Source: Pleomorphomonas carboxyditropha
Lineage (GTDB): Bacteria > Pseudomonadota > Alphaproteobacteria > Rhizobiales > Pleomorphomonadaceae
Assembly: GCF_002770725.1 (NCBI RefSeq)
Contig: NZ_NQVN01000014.1
Span: 1-64,000 of the forward strand
DNA length: 64,000 bases
Direction of reading: 5' to 3'
Position numbers and translations under genes: made by a program. Below, in pieces: positions 8,186 through 18,882 of this stretch. The notes beneath the pieces were generated by a model, which searched no databases, was not told where the DNA came from, and saw nothing but the letters and a program-made list of their open reading frames with translations. Numbering within the stretch: the first letter of the stretch is position 1; each line of letters starts with the position of its first letter.

Positions 8186-8309
8186 ACCGGTCTGGCGAAA
8201 GCCGTCCGCGACGCTCCCCCCGCCGGACGGCCCACTCGGCCGGGACGCCTGATCGCGTGCCCGGTTTCTTTTTGTCTCGGTCAGCAGCCGACTTGGAAAG
8301 TCTTCCACA

Positions 8310-9833
8310 ATGGAATGGTTCGAGAACGTTCGTCGCAGCTTTCTGGATTTCGATGCGATGGCCGCCGTGTTGCCGAACATGCTGTTCATCGGCCTCAAGA
8401 ATACGCTCATCCTCGCCTTCGCCTCGACGATTCTCGGCGTGCTCGTCGGCATCGTTCTCGCCGTGATGGGCATCTCGCGATCGGCCTGGGTACGGCTGCC
8501 GGCCCGCATCTACACCGACATCTTCCGCGGCCTGCCGGCCATCCTGACCATCCTGATCATCGGCCAGGGCTTCGCCCGCATCGGCCGCCAGCTCTTCGGC
8601 CCCTCCCCCTATCCGCTCGGCATCATCGCGCTCAGCCTGATCGCCGGCGCCTACATCGGCGAGATCTTCCGCTCCGGCATCCAGAGCGTCGAGCGCGGCC
8701 AGATGGAGGCCTGCCGGGCGCTGTCGATGAGCTACGGCCAGGGCATGCGGCTGATCGTCATACCCCAGGGCATCCGCCGCGTGCTGCCGGCGATGGTCAA
8801 CCAGTTCATCGGCAACGTCAAGGATTCGAGCCTCGTCTACTTCCTCGGCCTGTTGGCCTCGGAGCGCGAGATCTTCCGCGTCGGCCAGGATCAGGCGGTG
8901 GTGACGGGCAACCTGTCGCCGCTGCTGCTCGCCGGCATCTTCTATCTCGTCATCACCGTGCCGCTCACCCATCTCGTCAACTACGTCGACAACCGGCTTC
9001 GCACCGGCCGGCGGCCGACGGCGCTGGTCTCCGGCCTCGAGGAGGTCGGCGAGCTGCAAGGCAGCGTCGCGACGGCCACCGAAGCCGCCGAGAAGCTGCC
9101 GACCTTCAAGGGCGGCAGCCTCACCGTGCGCGGCCTCGGCATGGCCTACGGCGATCTCGAGGTGCTCAAGGACATCGATCTCGACGTGAAGGCCGGCACG
9201 GTGACCTGCGTCATCGGCCCGTCGGGGTCGGGCAAGTCGACGCTGCTGCGCTGCCTCAACCGTCTGGTGGAGCCGAAGGCCGGCGACGTGACCATCGACG
9301 GCGCATCGATCCTCACCATGAAGCCCGAGACGCTGCGCCGGCGCGTCGGCATGGTGTTCCAGCAGTTCAACCTGTTCCCCGACCACACGGCGCTCGAGAA
9401 CGTCATGCTGGCGCTCACCAAGGTGAAGAAGATGCCGCAGGCCGAAGCCCGGCGCATCGCCGAGACGCGGCTTGCCGACGTCGGGCTGGCCAGCCGCATG
9501 GATCACCGGCCGAGCAGCCTTTCCGGTGGCCAGCAGCAGCGCGTCGCCATCGCCAGGGCGCTGGCCATGGCGCCGGAGGTGATCCTGTTCGACGAGGTGA
9601 CCAGCGCCCTCGACCCGGAGCTGGTCAAGGGCGTGCTCAACCTGATGTCCGACCTCGGCCGCCGCGGCATGACCATGGTGGTGGTCACCCACGAGATGGG
9701 CTTTGCCCGCAAGGTGGCCGACCAGGTCGTCTTCATGGACGAGGGGCGGATCGTCGAGGCCGGCACGCCCGACGACATCTTCGAACGGCCGCGGAGCCCG
9801 CGCCTCCAGCGCTTCCTCAACGAAGTACTTTGA
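8310..9833 (+). CDS. fused amino-acid ABC transporter permease–ATPase
   Basis: A 507-residue fusion of the two membrane-associated parts of a PAAT-family importer. Residues about 1–235 are a HisM-type permease ([20 protein letters not shown], the EAA-like loop [33 protein letters not shown]). Residues about 262–505 are the ATPase with Walker [11 protein letters not shown]-loop VFQQFNLF, signature LSGGQQQR, Walker [15 protein letters not shown] and the switch His in [10 protein letters not shown] charged linker around residues 235–260 joins them. Such fusions are known in this family. As only one permease unit is encoded, the transporter presumably works as a homodimer. Transcription should start upstream of the binding-protein gene. 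Confidence 0.9.
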   Translation: MEWFENVRRSFLDFDAMAAVLPNMLFIGLKNTLILAFASTILGVLVGIVLAVMGISRSAWVRLPARIYTDIFRGLPAILTILIIGQGFARIGRQLFGPSPYPLGIIALSLIAGAYIGEIFRSGIQSVERGQMEACRALSMSYGQGMRLIVIPQGIRRVLPAMVNQFIGNVKDSSLVYFLGLLASEREIFRVGQDQAVVTGNLSPLLLAGIFYLVITVPLTHLVNYVDNRLRTGRRPTALVSGLEEVGELQGSVATATEAAEKLPTFKGGSLTVRGLGMAYGDLEVLKDIDLDVKAGTVTCVIGPSGSGKSTLLRCLNRLVEPKAGDVTIDGASILTMKPETLRRRVGMVFQQFNLFPDHTALENVMLALTKVKKMPQAEARRIAETRLADVGLASRMDHRPSSLSGGQQQRVAIARALAMAPEVILFDEVTSALDPELVKGVLNLMSDLGRRGMTMVVVTHEMGFARKVADQVVFMDEGRIVEAGTPDDIFERPRSPRLQRFLNEVL

Positions 9834-9867
9834 AGGACGGCCCGCGCTTTGGCGAAATAGCTGGATC

Positions 9868-9909
9868 GGCGTCCCGGATATATCCGGACGCCGCTCCACG
9901 CTTTTGTTT
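9868..9909 (+). terminator. intrinsic terminator of the amino-acid ABC operon
   Basis: GGCGTCC–C–GGAT pairs with ATCCGGACGCC (one bulged C) and is followed by a T-rich tract at 9902–9909, 35 bp after the permease–ATPase stop. Confidence 0.65.
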
Positions 9910-9911
9910 GC

Positions 9912-9956
9912 GCATCGGAATTTCCGAAAATCGGATTCCACTTTTCGGTCCGATGC
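9912..9956. repeat. RIME-like palindromic intergenic repeat
   Basis: GCATCGGA (9912–9919) pairs with TCCGATGC (9949–9956), and inside them CCGAAAA pairs with TTTTCGG, with a 4-nt bulge. The form GCATCGGA...CCGAAAA...CCACTTTTCGG...TCCGATGC resembles dispersed palindromes I know from Rhizobiales genomes. It ends 1 bp before the cardiolipin synthase stop and could also end that transcript on the minus strand. Confidence 0.6.
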
Positions 9957-9957
9957 C

Positions 9958-11355
9958 TTAAAGCAGCGGGCCGACCAATCGGGCGAGATTCTCGGCAAGG
10001 CTCATCGCCATCGGCCGGCGGCGCCATTCCAGCAGGTCCAGGCGGTCGCTCAGCGCCATGCACTGGGCCTGCTGGGCGACCAGTTGGGCGACCTCGGCCG
10101 GATCGTAGAGCAGCAGGCTGATCTCGGCGTTGAGCATGAAGGACCTGAGATCGGCGTTGCCGGAGCCAACGACGCCGATCCGGCCATCGACGGAAACATG
10201 CTTGGCGTGCAGCAGATGGCCGCGATAGCGGTGGATGCGCACGCCCATCGACATCAGCTCGTCGTAGAAGGAGCGCTGGGCGAGGCGGACGAGCCGCTGG
10301 TCGACCACCCGCGAAACGACAAGGTCGATGGCGACACCGCGATAGGCCGCCGTCTGGAGAGCGGCGAGCAACGCCTCGTCGGGGATCAGATAGGGGCTGA
10401 CCAGCGTCACCTGCGTCTCGGCGGCGTGGATCAGGGCGACCAGCAGGCGCTCGAAGCCGGGTACGCCGTAGTCCGGGCCGCTCGGCATCACCTGCGCCGG
10501 GGCGGCGGCGGCAGCCGGCATCGGCGGCAAGGGGAGCACCTCGCGGGTCTCGAGATACCAATCGCTGGCAAAGACGGCAGCCACCGCGACCGCCACCGGG
10601 CCCTCGATGCGGGCGACCAGCTCGTCGTTGACGACGCCGCGGCGGAAATTCCGGTCGACGATGTTCTGCGAGCCGACATAGGCGAGGCGGCCGTCGATCA
10701 CCGCGATCTTGCGATGGTTGCGCAGGTCGGCCCGCGCCCGCCGCACCGTCGTCCACCAGCGCACCGGCAGCGCAAGCCGATACGGCACGCCTTCGGCGGC
10801 AAGAAGGGCGCGCGTCCGCCGCAACCATGGGCGCGAGCCGACGGCATCGATCAAGACCCGGACGTCGACGCCACGATGGACGGCCCGGCCGAGCGCCGCC
10901 GCGACCTTCCGGCCGGTAGCGTCGTCGGCGAAGATATAGGTCAGGAGATGAACGCTCGCCTCGGCCGCGTCGATGTCGGCCGCGAGGCTGTTGATCGACT
11001 GGTCGTAGTCGGACATCAGCGAGAGATCGGAAGCGCCGGTCACGGGAAACTCGCCGAGCCGTTCGGCGAGCTCGGAGATGCCGGGCACCGGCCGCTCGGG
11101 CCGCGGCAGGGAGGTGGCCACGCGCCGCCGGAGAGTGGCGGCTTCGGCGAAGCGCTGCTGCCGCCAGGCGGGAAAGCGCGGCCGGCCGATCAGCCTATAG
11201 AGCACCAGCGCCGGCACCGGCAGGAAGAACACCAGCAGCAGCCAACTGCGGGCCGCTTCGGGCGGGCGGCGCAACGGCACGACCACCACCATGACGAGGC
11301 GGATCGACCATTCGACCAGCAAGTAGATGAGCGCCAGATGCTCGCTCCAGACCAA
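9958..11355 (-). CDS. cls: cardiolipin synthase (phospholipase D family)
   Basis: A membrane enzyme condensing two phosphatidylglycerols to cardiolipin and glycerol. Two N-terminal membrane segments (LALIYLLVEWSIRLVMVVVV and SWLLLVFFLPVPALVLY) precede two phospholipase-D HKD motifs: HRKIAVIDGRLAYVGSQN in the first half and HAKHVSVDGRIGVVGSGNAD near the end, each followed by the family's GSxN-type turn. The start is uncertain. TTG at 11355 has GGAGG 8 nt upstream and gives a usual-length protein of 465 residues. A longer frame to an ATG at 11622 would run antisense into the katG start and has no membrane or family features in the extra part. Confidence 0.85.
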   Translation of the reverse strand: MVWSEHLALIYLLVEWSIRLVMVVVVPLRRPPEAARSWLLLVFFLPVPALVLYRLIGRPRFPAWRQQRFAEAATLRRRVATSLPRPERPVPGISELAERLGEFPVTGASDLSLMSDYDQSINSLAADIDAAEASVHLLTYIFADDATGRKVAAALGRAVHRGVDVRVLIDAVGSRPWLRRTRALLAAEGVPYRLALPVRWWTTVRRARADLRNHRKIAVIDGRLAYVGSQNIVDRNFRRGVVNDELVARIEGPVAVAVAAVFASDWYLETREVLPLPPMPAAAAAPAQVMPSGPDYGVPGFERLLVALIHAAETQVTLVSPYLIPDEALLAALQTAAYRGVAIDLVVSRVVDQRLVRLAQRSFYDELMSMGVRIHRYRGHLLHAKHVSVDGRIGVVGSGNADLRSFMLNAEISLLLYDPAEVAQLVAQQAQCMALSDRLDLLEWRRRPMAMSLAENLARLVGPLL

Positions 11356-11479
11356 CCGCACGCCCTCCGCCGATCCGGAAACCGACGAAATGCCGGCCCG
11401 GTCCTTTTCTATGGCCGAAACCGGGGCGCTTATCCAGAGGCGGGCGGCGGCGTTGCAACCGCCGAAAAAGGGCCGATGA

Positions 11480-13828
<2,349 letters not shown>

Positions 13829-13835
13829 CGACAAG

Positions 13836-13867
13836 CGGCCGGCCCCGGATATCCCCGGGGCCGGCCG
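13836..13867 (+). terminator. 3' hairpin of katG
   Basis: A perfect 13-bp stem (CGGCCGGCCCCGG / CCGGGGCCGGCCG) with a 6-nt loop starts 8 bp after the stop. The T-run is missing, so it may protect the 3' end or act with Rho. Confidence 0.5.
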
Positions 13868-14059
13868 ATGACCAAAACACGCCCGGGCTACCGGCGTCGC
13901 CGGACCGGGCCCATGCCGGCGGCCGGACACCGAAGAGAGCCGCCCCGGCCGGCCGATCACCCCACGAAAAATCGAACCGCCAACCCGTCACGGATGCAGG
14001 CCTTGGACCGGCCGGCGCCGGGGCGCCGACGCATGCCTCGATCCTTGATCCGTATAAAT

Positions 14060-14118
14060 ACCAACTCAAAAGGAGTTGGTGGTTTGCACTTTACATTCTG
14101 ACATCACTTTCGTAAAGT
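14060..14118 (+). promoter_or_regulatory. control region of the als operon
   Basis: Two inverted repeats stand here. ACCAACTC (14060–14067) pairs with GAGTTGGT (14073–14080) across a 5-nt loop. ACTTTAC (14088–14094) is repeated inverted as GTAAAGT (14112–14118). The second repeat coincides with a possible promoter, TTTACA (14090–14095), 17-nt spacer, TAAAGT (14113–14118). A repressor binding both arms would block polymerase, so this is the best candidate site for AlsR autoregulation. Confidence 0.45.
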
Positions 14119-14165
14119 TTCGCCTATCACGCACGGTGACGGCAAGCGGGCGAGGTTGCGACAGC

Positions 14166-15164
14166 ATGACAAACAGGGAGCGAGCCGGTCACCCTAAAGA
14201 TAGCGGAATTCGCGACCCTATGGCGGCCGCGGCGCATATCCGCATGTTGCTACCTGCGCTATCACAAGGGGAACAGAATGTTGCCCTCTGGTTGCTGGAG
14301 CGTGGAAATTTGACGAATAGCCCGAAGATCGGTGAAGTCGCCGCCGCTCTCGGGATTTCGGAAGCCATGGTCGTCAAGGTGGCGCGCCGGTTGGGTTACG
14401 GCGGCTTCAAGGAGTTGCGCGCCGACCTCCTGGCCTATTACGCCAACCTGCGGGTGGAGATCGACGAAGAGCTTCGCCGGGAAGATTCGATCCCGCAGAT
14501 CGTCCGCAAGGTGTTCGCCACCGAGCGATCGGCGCTCGAGGAAGTGGAAAGCATCCTCGACATCGACGCCATCGCCGAGGCGGCACGCATCTTCATCAGG
14601 GCGCGTCACCGCGACCTCTACGGCGTCGGCGGCTCGGCCACCGTCTGCGCCGATGCCTCCCACAAATTCCTGAGGATCGGCATCCGGTCGAGCGTGTTCT
14701 CCGACGCCCACCTGATCGCCATGTCGGCGAGCCTTCTGGAAGAGGGCGACGCGGCGCTGGTGGTGTCGCACTCGGGCGAATCCAAGGACGTGATCCTCGG
14801 CGCGGAAGTCGCCCGCGCCTCCGGCGCCAAGGTGATCACCATCACCAACTCGATCGCCTCGACGCTGGCCCGCAATTCGGATGTCGTGCTGTGCGCGCCG
14901 GCCAAGGAAGCGCCGCTGATGGGGCAGAACGCCGCCGCCCGCATCGCCCAGCTCGCCATCCTCGACACGATGTTCATCTGCCTGGCGCGCGAGGACTACG
15001 AGACCGCCGAGCGGAACCTGAACAAGGTGCTGACCTCGGTCGCCGTCTATTCGACGAACGACCGTGGCCGGACAGAAAGACGCGGCACGCCCCGCGCTGA
15101 CAAAAATTCGCCGGACGGCGTCCAGCCGGCGAAGGAAACCGCAAGGAAAAGGGTGGAGTTATGA
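14166..15164 (+). CDS. alsR: RpiR/MurR-family regulator of the allose operon
   Basis: A 332-residue regulator. The N-terminal RpiR helix-turn-helix (LPALSQGEQNVALWLLERG, SPKIGEVAAALGISEAMVVKVARRLGYGGFKEL) is followed by a SIS domain (GVGGSATVCADASHKFLRIG, VVSHSGESKDVI) that senses sugar phosphates. In E. coli the equivalent AlsR/RpiR represses alsBACEK and rpiB. Here the gene is first in the operon, and its stop overlaps the alsB start by 4 bp (ATGA at 15161), so repressor and binding protein are translationally coupled. ATG at 14166 is preferred to 14076, whose extra residues run through the control region. The C-terminus has a basic, probably disordered tail of about 35 residues. Confidence 0.87.
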   Translation: MTNRERAGHPKDSGIRDPMAAAAHIRMLLPALSQGEQNVALWLLERGNLTNSPKIGEVAAALGISEAMVVKVARRLGYGGFKELRADLLAYYANLRVEIDEELRREDSIPQIVRKVFATERSALEEVESILDIDAIAEAARIFIRARHRDLYGVGGSATVCADASHKFLRIGIRSSVFSDAHLIAMSASLLEEGDAALVVSHSGESKDVILGAEVARASGAKVITITNSIASTLARNSDVVLCAPAKEAPLMGQNAAARIAQLAILDTMFICLAREDYETAERNLNKVLTSVAVYSTNDRGRTERRGTPRADKNSPDGVQPAKETARKRVEL

Positions 15165-16099
15165 AAATCAGAGGTCTGCTCATCGCTACCGTCGCCGCCG
15201 CCGGCATGCTGGGCTTTTCCGCCGGCGCCATGGCCGCCGACTACGCCATCGTCCTCAAGACGCTGTCCAACCCGTTCTGGGTGCAGATGAAGGAGGGCAT
15301 CGAGGCCAAGGCCAAGGAGCTCGGCGTCGAGGTCGATATCGTCGCCTCGCCGTCGGAAGAAGACTTCCAGGCCCAGCTGCAGCTGTTCGAAGACATGCTG
15401 AACCGCGACTACAAGGGCTTCGGCTTCGCGCCGCTGTCGCCGGTCAACCTGGTCAATCCGGCCGCTGCCGCCTACAAGAAGGGCAAGCCGATCGTCAACA
15501 TCGACGAGAAGGTCGACATGAAGGCCCTCGAAGCGGCCGGCGCCAACGTCGAAGCCTTCGTCACCACCGACAACGTCAAGGTCGGCGAGAAGGGCGCCCA
15601 GTTCATCATCGACCAGCTCGGCGCCGACGGCGGCGAAGTCGCCATCGTCGAGGGCAAGGCGGGCAACGCCTCGGGCCAGGCCCGCCATGACGGCGCCAAG
15701 GCCGCCTTCGAGGCGACCTCCAACGTCAAGCTGGTGGCCAGCCAGCCGGCCGACTGGGACCGCCTGAAGGCGCTCGACGTCGCCACCAACATCCTGCAGG
15801 GCTCGCCCGACCTCAAGGCCTTCTACTGCGCCAACGACACCATGGCGCTCGGCGTCATGCAGGCGGTGCAGAACGCCGGCAAGGCCGGCAAGGTGCTGGT
15901 GGTCGGCACCGACGGCGCGCCGGAAGCCCGCGAGATGGTGGCCGCCGGCCGCCTGACCGCCACCGTCGCCCAGGACCCGGGCCAGATCGGCGCCACCAGC
16001 CTCGAGATCCTGGTCGAAGCCGTCAAGGCCGGCAAGCTGACGCCGGTCGGCAGCGAGCCCAAGCAGGTGGCCGTGGATTCGGTTCTCGTCACCAAGTGA
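15161..16099 (+). CDS. alsB: D-allose ABC transporter, periplasmic binding protein
   Basis: A 312-residue RbsB-type (CUT2) binding protein. A signal peptide (residues 1–25, ending ...GAMA|A) is followed by mature sequence very close to E. coli AlsB as I remember it: YAIVLKTLSNPFWVQMKEGI, VDIVASPSEEDFQAQLQLFED, NVEAFVTTDNVKVGEKGAQF, VASQPADWDRLKALDVATNI and FYCANDTMALGVMQAV. It is a high-affinity periplasmic receptor for D-allose, possibly with ribose as weaker ligand. The start overlaps the alsR stop. A hairpin (16153–16186) and the transporter ATPase gene follow, matching the alsBAC gene order. Confidence 0.93.
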   Translation: MKIRGLLIATVAAAGMLGFSAGAMAADYAIVLKTLSNPFWVQMKEGIEAKAKELGVEVDIVASPSEEDFQAQLQLFEDMLNRDYKGFGFAPLSPVNLVNPAAAAYKKGKPIVNIDEKVDMKALEAAGANVEAFVTTDNVKVGEKGAQFIIDQLGADGGEVAIVEGKAGNASGQARHDGAKAAFEATSNVKLVASQPADWDRLKALDVATNILQGSPDLKAFYCANDTMALGVMQAVQNAGKAGKVLVVGTDGAPEAREMVAAGRLTATVAQDPGQIGATSLEILVEAVKAGKLTPVGSEPKQVAVDSVLVTK

Positions 16100-16152
16100 T
16101 GACTTGACCGGGACGAGGCGGTCGCCGCGCAGGCGGCCGCCTTCCTCCCCTC

Positions 16153-16186
16153 CGTCCGGCGCGTCAATCCCCCGGCGCGCCGGACG
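16153..16186 (+). other. alsB–alsA intercistronic hairpin
   Basis: CGTCCGGCGCG (16153–16163) pairs perfectly with CGCGCCGGACG (16176–16186). A CTTCCTCCCC tract lies just upstream at 16141–16150. No T-run follows. It probably stabilises the alsB message and tunes the alsB to alsAC ratio. Confidence 0.6.
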
Positions 16187-16194
16187 CTTTCTGA

Positions 16195-17805
16195 ATGGCC
16201 ATCCGACCGGACGACCCAAACGAGATCGACATGTCAAACCTGGCTCCGAACACCGCCGGTCCGGCCGGCATCGAAGAGGTCGCCCCGATCGTCCGCATGG
16301 TCGGCATCGAAAAGCATTTCAACAACGTCGCGGTGCTGAAGGGCGTCAACCTCGACATCCGTCCCGGCGAGGTGCACGTCCTGCTCGGCGAGAACGGCGC
16401 CGGCAAGTCGACGCTGATGAAGATCCTGACCGGCATCCACGAGCCGACCGGCGGCGAGATCGTGCTCGACGGCGTGTCGCACCCGCTGGTGACGCCGCGC
16501 GAGGCGAGCGAGGCCGGCATCTCGATCATCTACCAGGAACTTTCCGTCATCAACGAGCTGTCGGCGCTGGAGAACCTGTTCGTCGGCCGCCTGCCGGTGA
16601 AGCGCCGGCTCGGCGTGCCGGTGGTCGACTGGAAGCTGATGGAGACGGAAGCGCGGTCGATCATCGGACGGCTCGGCCTCGGCGGCCTGGATCTCCACAA
16701 GCCGGTCGGCGAAATGCCGATCGCCCATCGCCAGATCATCGAGATCGCCAAGTCGCTGATGAAGAACGTCCGCGTGCTCGTCATGGACGAGCCGACGTCT
16801 TCGCTGACCTCGGTGGAAACCGAGCGGCTGTTCGCCCTCGTGCGCCAGCTCAAGGCCGAGGGCACCGCCGTCCTGTTCATCTCCCACAAGCTCGACGAGG
16901 TGCGCGAGATCGGCGACACCTTCTCGGTGCTAAAGGACGGCGTCTCCACCGGCCACGGCCGCATCGCCGACTATACCAACGACGACCTCGTGCGCATGAT
17001 GGTCGGCCGCGTCGTCAAGCAGCGCTTCCTCGCCGAAGGATCGATCGACCGGACGTCGATGCCGGTCCTCAAGGTGGAGAACGTCACCAGCGCCGACCGC
17101 AAGCGCGTGCGCGACGTCAGCTTCGAGGTGCACCACGGCGAGGTGCTGGGCTTTGCCGGCCTCGTCGGCTCCGGCCGTACCGACCTGATGAACTGCCTGT
17201 TCGGCGCCGAGCGGCGGGCCGGCGGCAGGATCATCCTCAACGGCGCCGACATCACGCCGAACAATCCGGTCGAGGCGGTGAAATCGGGCATGGCCTATCT
17301 CACCGAGAACCGCCGCCAGACCGGCTTCACGCCCAACTTCACCATCGAGGGCAACATCGCCGTCACCAAGTCGGTGAAGGACGCGCCCTTGCGCGGCACC
17401 TGGGGCCTCGTCGACCGCAAGGCCGAGCGCGCCGTCGCCGAGGAGCAGCGGCGCCAGCTCTCCATCCGCTGCGCCGGCATCGACCAGAGCATCCTCGAGC
17501 TGTCCGGCGGCAACCAGCAGAAGGTGCTGGTCGGCAAATGGATGTCGATCGCTCCCTCGGTCATCATCTTCGACGAGCCGACGCGCGGCATCGACGTCGG
17601 CGCCAAGTCGCAGATCCACGAAATCATCCGGGCGCTCGCCAATGCCGGCAAGGCGGTGATCATGGTGTCGTCCGAACTCCCCGAAATCCTGGCCGTCTGC
17701 GACCGCGTCGCGGTGTTCCGCAACGGCCGAATCATGGACACCCTCGACGGCGCAACGGCAACCGAGGAATCCATCCTGAGCGTCGCAATGAGGGACGGCA
17801 AATGA
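16195..17805 (+). CDS. alsA: D-allose ABC transporter, duplicated ATP-binding subunit
   Basis: A CUT2-type ATPase of 536 residues with two nucleotide-binding domains in one chain, as in RbsA and AlsA. The first has Walker A GENGAGKST, Walker B VLVMDEPTSSL and the switch segment FISHKLDEV. The second has the degenerate P-loop GLVGSGRTDL, signature LSGGNQQKVLVGKW and Walker B IIFDEPTRGIDVG, the usual asymmetry of this family. It powers import of allose with AlsC. The start is either ATG 16195 or ATG 16231; neither has a strong ribosome site, and the first 25 residues are not family-typical. The alsC start overlaps the stop (ATGA at 17802). Confidence 0.93.
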   Translation: MAIRPDDPNEIDMSNLAPNTAGPAGIEEVAPIVRMVGIEKHFNNVAVLKGVNLDIRPGEVHVLLGENGAGKSTLMKILTGIHEPTGGEIVLDGVSHPLVTPREASEAGISIIYQELSVINELSALENLFVGRLPVKRRLGVPVVDWKLMETEARSIIGRLGLGGLDLHKPVGEMPIAHRQIIEIAKSLMKNVRVLVMDEPTSSLTSVETERLFALVRQLKAEGTAVLFISHKLDEVREIGDTFSVLKDGVSTGHGRIADYTNDDLVRMMVGRVVKQRFLAEGSIDRTSMPVLKVENVTSADRKRVRDVSFEVHHGEVLGFAGLVGSGRTDLMNCLFGAERRAGGRIILNGADITPNNPVEAVKSGMAYLTENRRQTGFTPNFTIEGNIAVTKSVKDAPLRGTWGLVDRKAERAVAEEQRRQLSIRCAGIDQSILELSGGNQQKVLVGKWMSIAPSVIIFDEPTRGIDVGAKSQIHEIIRALANAGKAVIMVSSELPEILAVCDRVAVFRNGRIMDTLDGATATEESILSVAMRDGK

Positions 17806-18752
17806 GCCAGCGCGTGAAACTCGGCAAACTCTGGGACATCTACGGGACGCTCTGCATCCTGCTGGTGATCGTGGTGCTGTTCAGCGCCCTGTCGCCCACC
17901 TATTTCACCCGCCCCGAGAACATCGTGCAGATCTTCCTGCAGAGCTCGATCACCATCATGATCGCGCTCGGCGAGTTCTTCCCGATCCTGATCGCCGGCA
18001 TCGACCTCTCGGTCGGTTCCGTCCTGGCGCTGACCGGCATGATCACCGCCCAACTGATGGTGGCCGGCTTCGACCCGACGCTCGCCGTGCTGATCGGCGG
18101 CGTCGGCGGCGGCCTGGCGCTCGGCGCGGTCAACGGCCTTTTGGTCAACTTCACCGGCCTGCATCCCTTCATCATCACGCTCGGCACCAACGCCATCTTC
18201 CGCGGCGTGACGATGATCATCTCCGGCGCCAGCCCGGTGTTCGGCTTCTCCTACGACTTCGTCGACACGGTGACCGGCTTCGTCGGCTTCGTGCCGGTGC
18301 CGGTGATCTTCGCGCTGTCGTTCGCCGCCGTGCTGTGGTTCTTCACCGCCAAGACGCGCCTCGGCCGCAATATCTACGCCGTCGGCGGCAACAAGGAATC
18401 GGCCTTCTATTCCGGCATCGACGTCAAGCTGCATACGCTGATCGTCTTCATGATCTCCGGCCTCTGCGCCGGCCTTGCCGGCGTGCTGTCCATCGCCCGC
18501 CTCGGCGCCGCCGAGCCGGCGGCCGGCACCGGCTTCGAGACCTACGCCATCGCGGCAGTGATCATCGGCGGCACCAGCTTCTTCGGCGGCAAGGGGCGCA
18601 TCCCCTCGGTGGTGATCGGCGGCCTGATCATCGGCACCATCAACAACGGCCTCAACATCCTGCGCGTCCCCACCTTCTACCAACTGGTGGTGATGGGCGG
18701 CCTGATCATCTCGGCCGTGGCGCTCGACCGGCTGATCGCCCGCATGCGCTGA
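17802..18752 (+). CDS. alsC: D-allose ABC transporter permease
   Basis: A 316-residue RbsC-type integral membrane protein with 8–10 hydrophobic segments and the family landmarks LIAGIDLSVGSVLALTG, HPFIITLGTNAIFRG, GRNIYAVGGNKESAFYSGI and the cytoplasmic-loop/ending segment GTGFETYAIAAVIIGGTSFFGGKG. Two copies would form the pore energised by AlsA. ATG at 17802 overlaps the alsA stop by 4 bp, indicating coupled translation. A pair of hairpins separates it from alsE. Confidence 0.93.
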   Translation: MSQRVKLGKLWDIYGTLCILLVIVVLFSALSPTYFTRPENIVQIFLQSSITIMIALGEFFPILIAGIDLSVGSVLALTGMITAQLMVAGFDPTLAVLIGGVGGGLALGAVNGLLVNFTGLHPFIITLGTNAIFRGVTMIISGASPVFGFSYDFVDTVTGFVGFVPVPVIFALSFAAVLWFFTAKTRLGRNIYAVGGNKESAFYSGIDVKLHTLIVFMISGLCAGLAGVLSIARLGAAEPAAGTGFETYAIAAVIIGGTSFFGGKGRIPSVVIGGLIIGTINNGLNILRVPTFYQLVVMGGLIISAVALDRLIARMR

Positions 18753-18788
18753 CACACGGCGGCGCGCCTACCATATGAACAGTTCCGC

Positions 18789-18847
18789 CCCGCCTTCCTC
18801 CCCGGCGGGACGGCCCGCCCCCGCCGTTCCTCCCCACGGCGGGGGGC
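18789..18847 (+). other. tandem intercistronic hairpins, alsC–alsE
   Basis: Two hairpins in a row: CCCGCC/GGCGGG (18789–18809, loop TTCCTCCCC) and GCCCCCGCCGT paired with ACGGCGGGGG (18817–18847, loop TCCTCCCC, with one extra G near the base). Both loops expose a CCTCCCC tract complementary to Shine–Dalgarno-type sequence. They lie 36 bp before the alsE start. Roles in mRNA protection or in tuning alsE translation are both possible. Confidence 0.6.
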
Positions 18848-18882
18848 CTGCCGGACAGACCGGCCCAGACCAGGACGACCCG

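Larger units (their letters stand above)
13829..14165. other. 337-bp katG–alsR spacer
   Basis: The spacer contains the katG 3' hairpin (13836–13867), GC-rich sequence without a credible gene up to about 14040, and then an abruptly AT-richer control region (14050–14125) with two inverted repeats listed separately. ORFs crossing it are continuations or shadows of the neighbouring frames. Confidence 0.6.
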
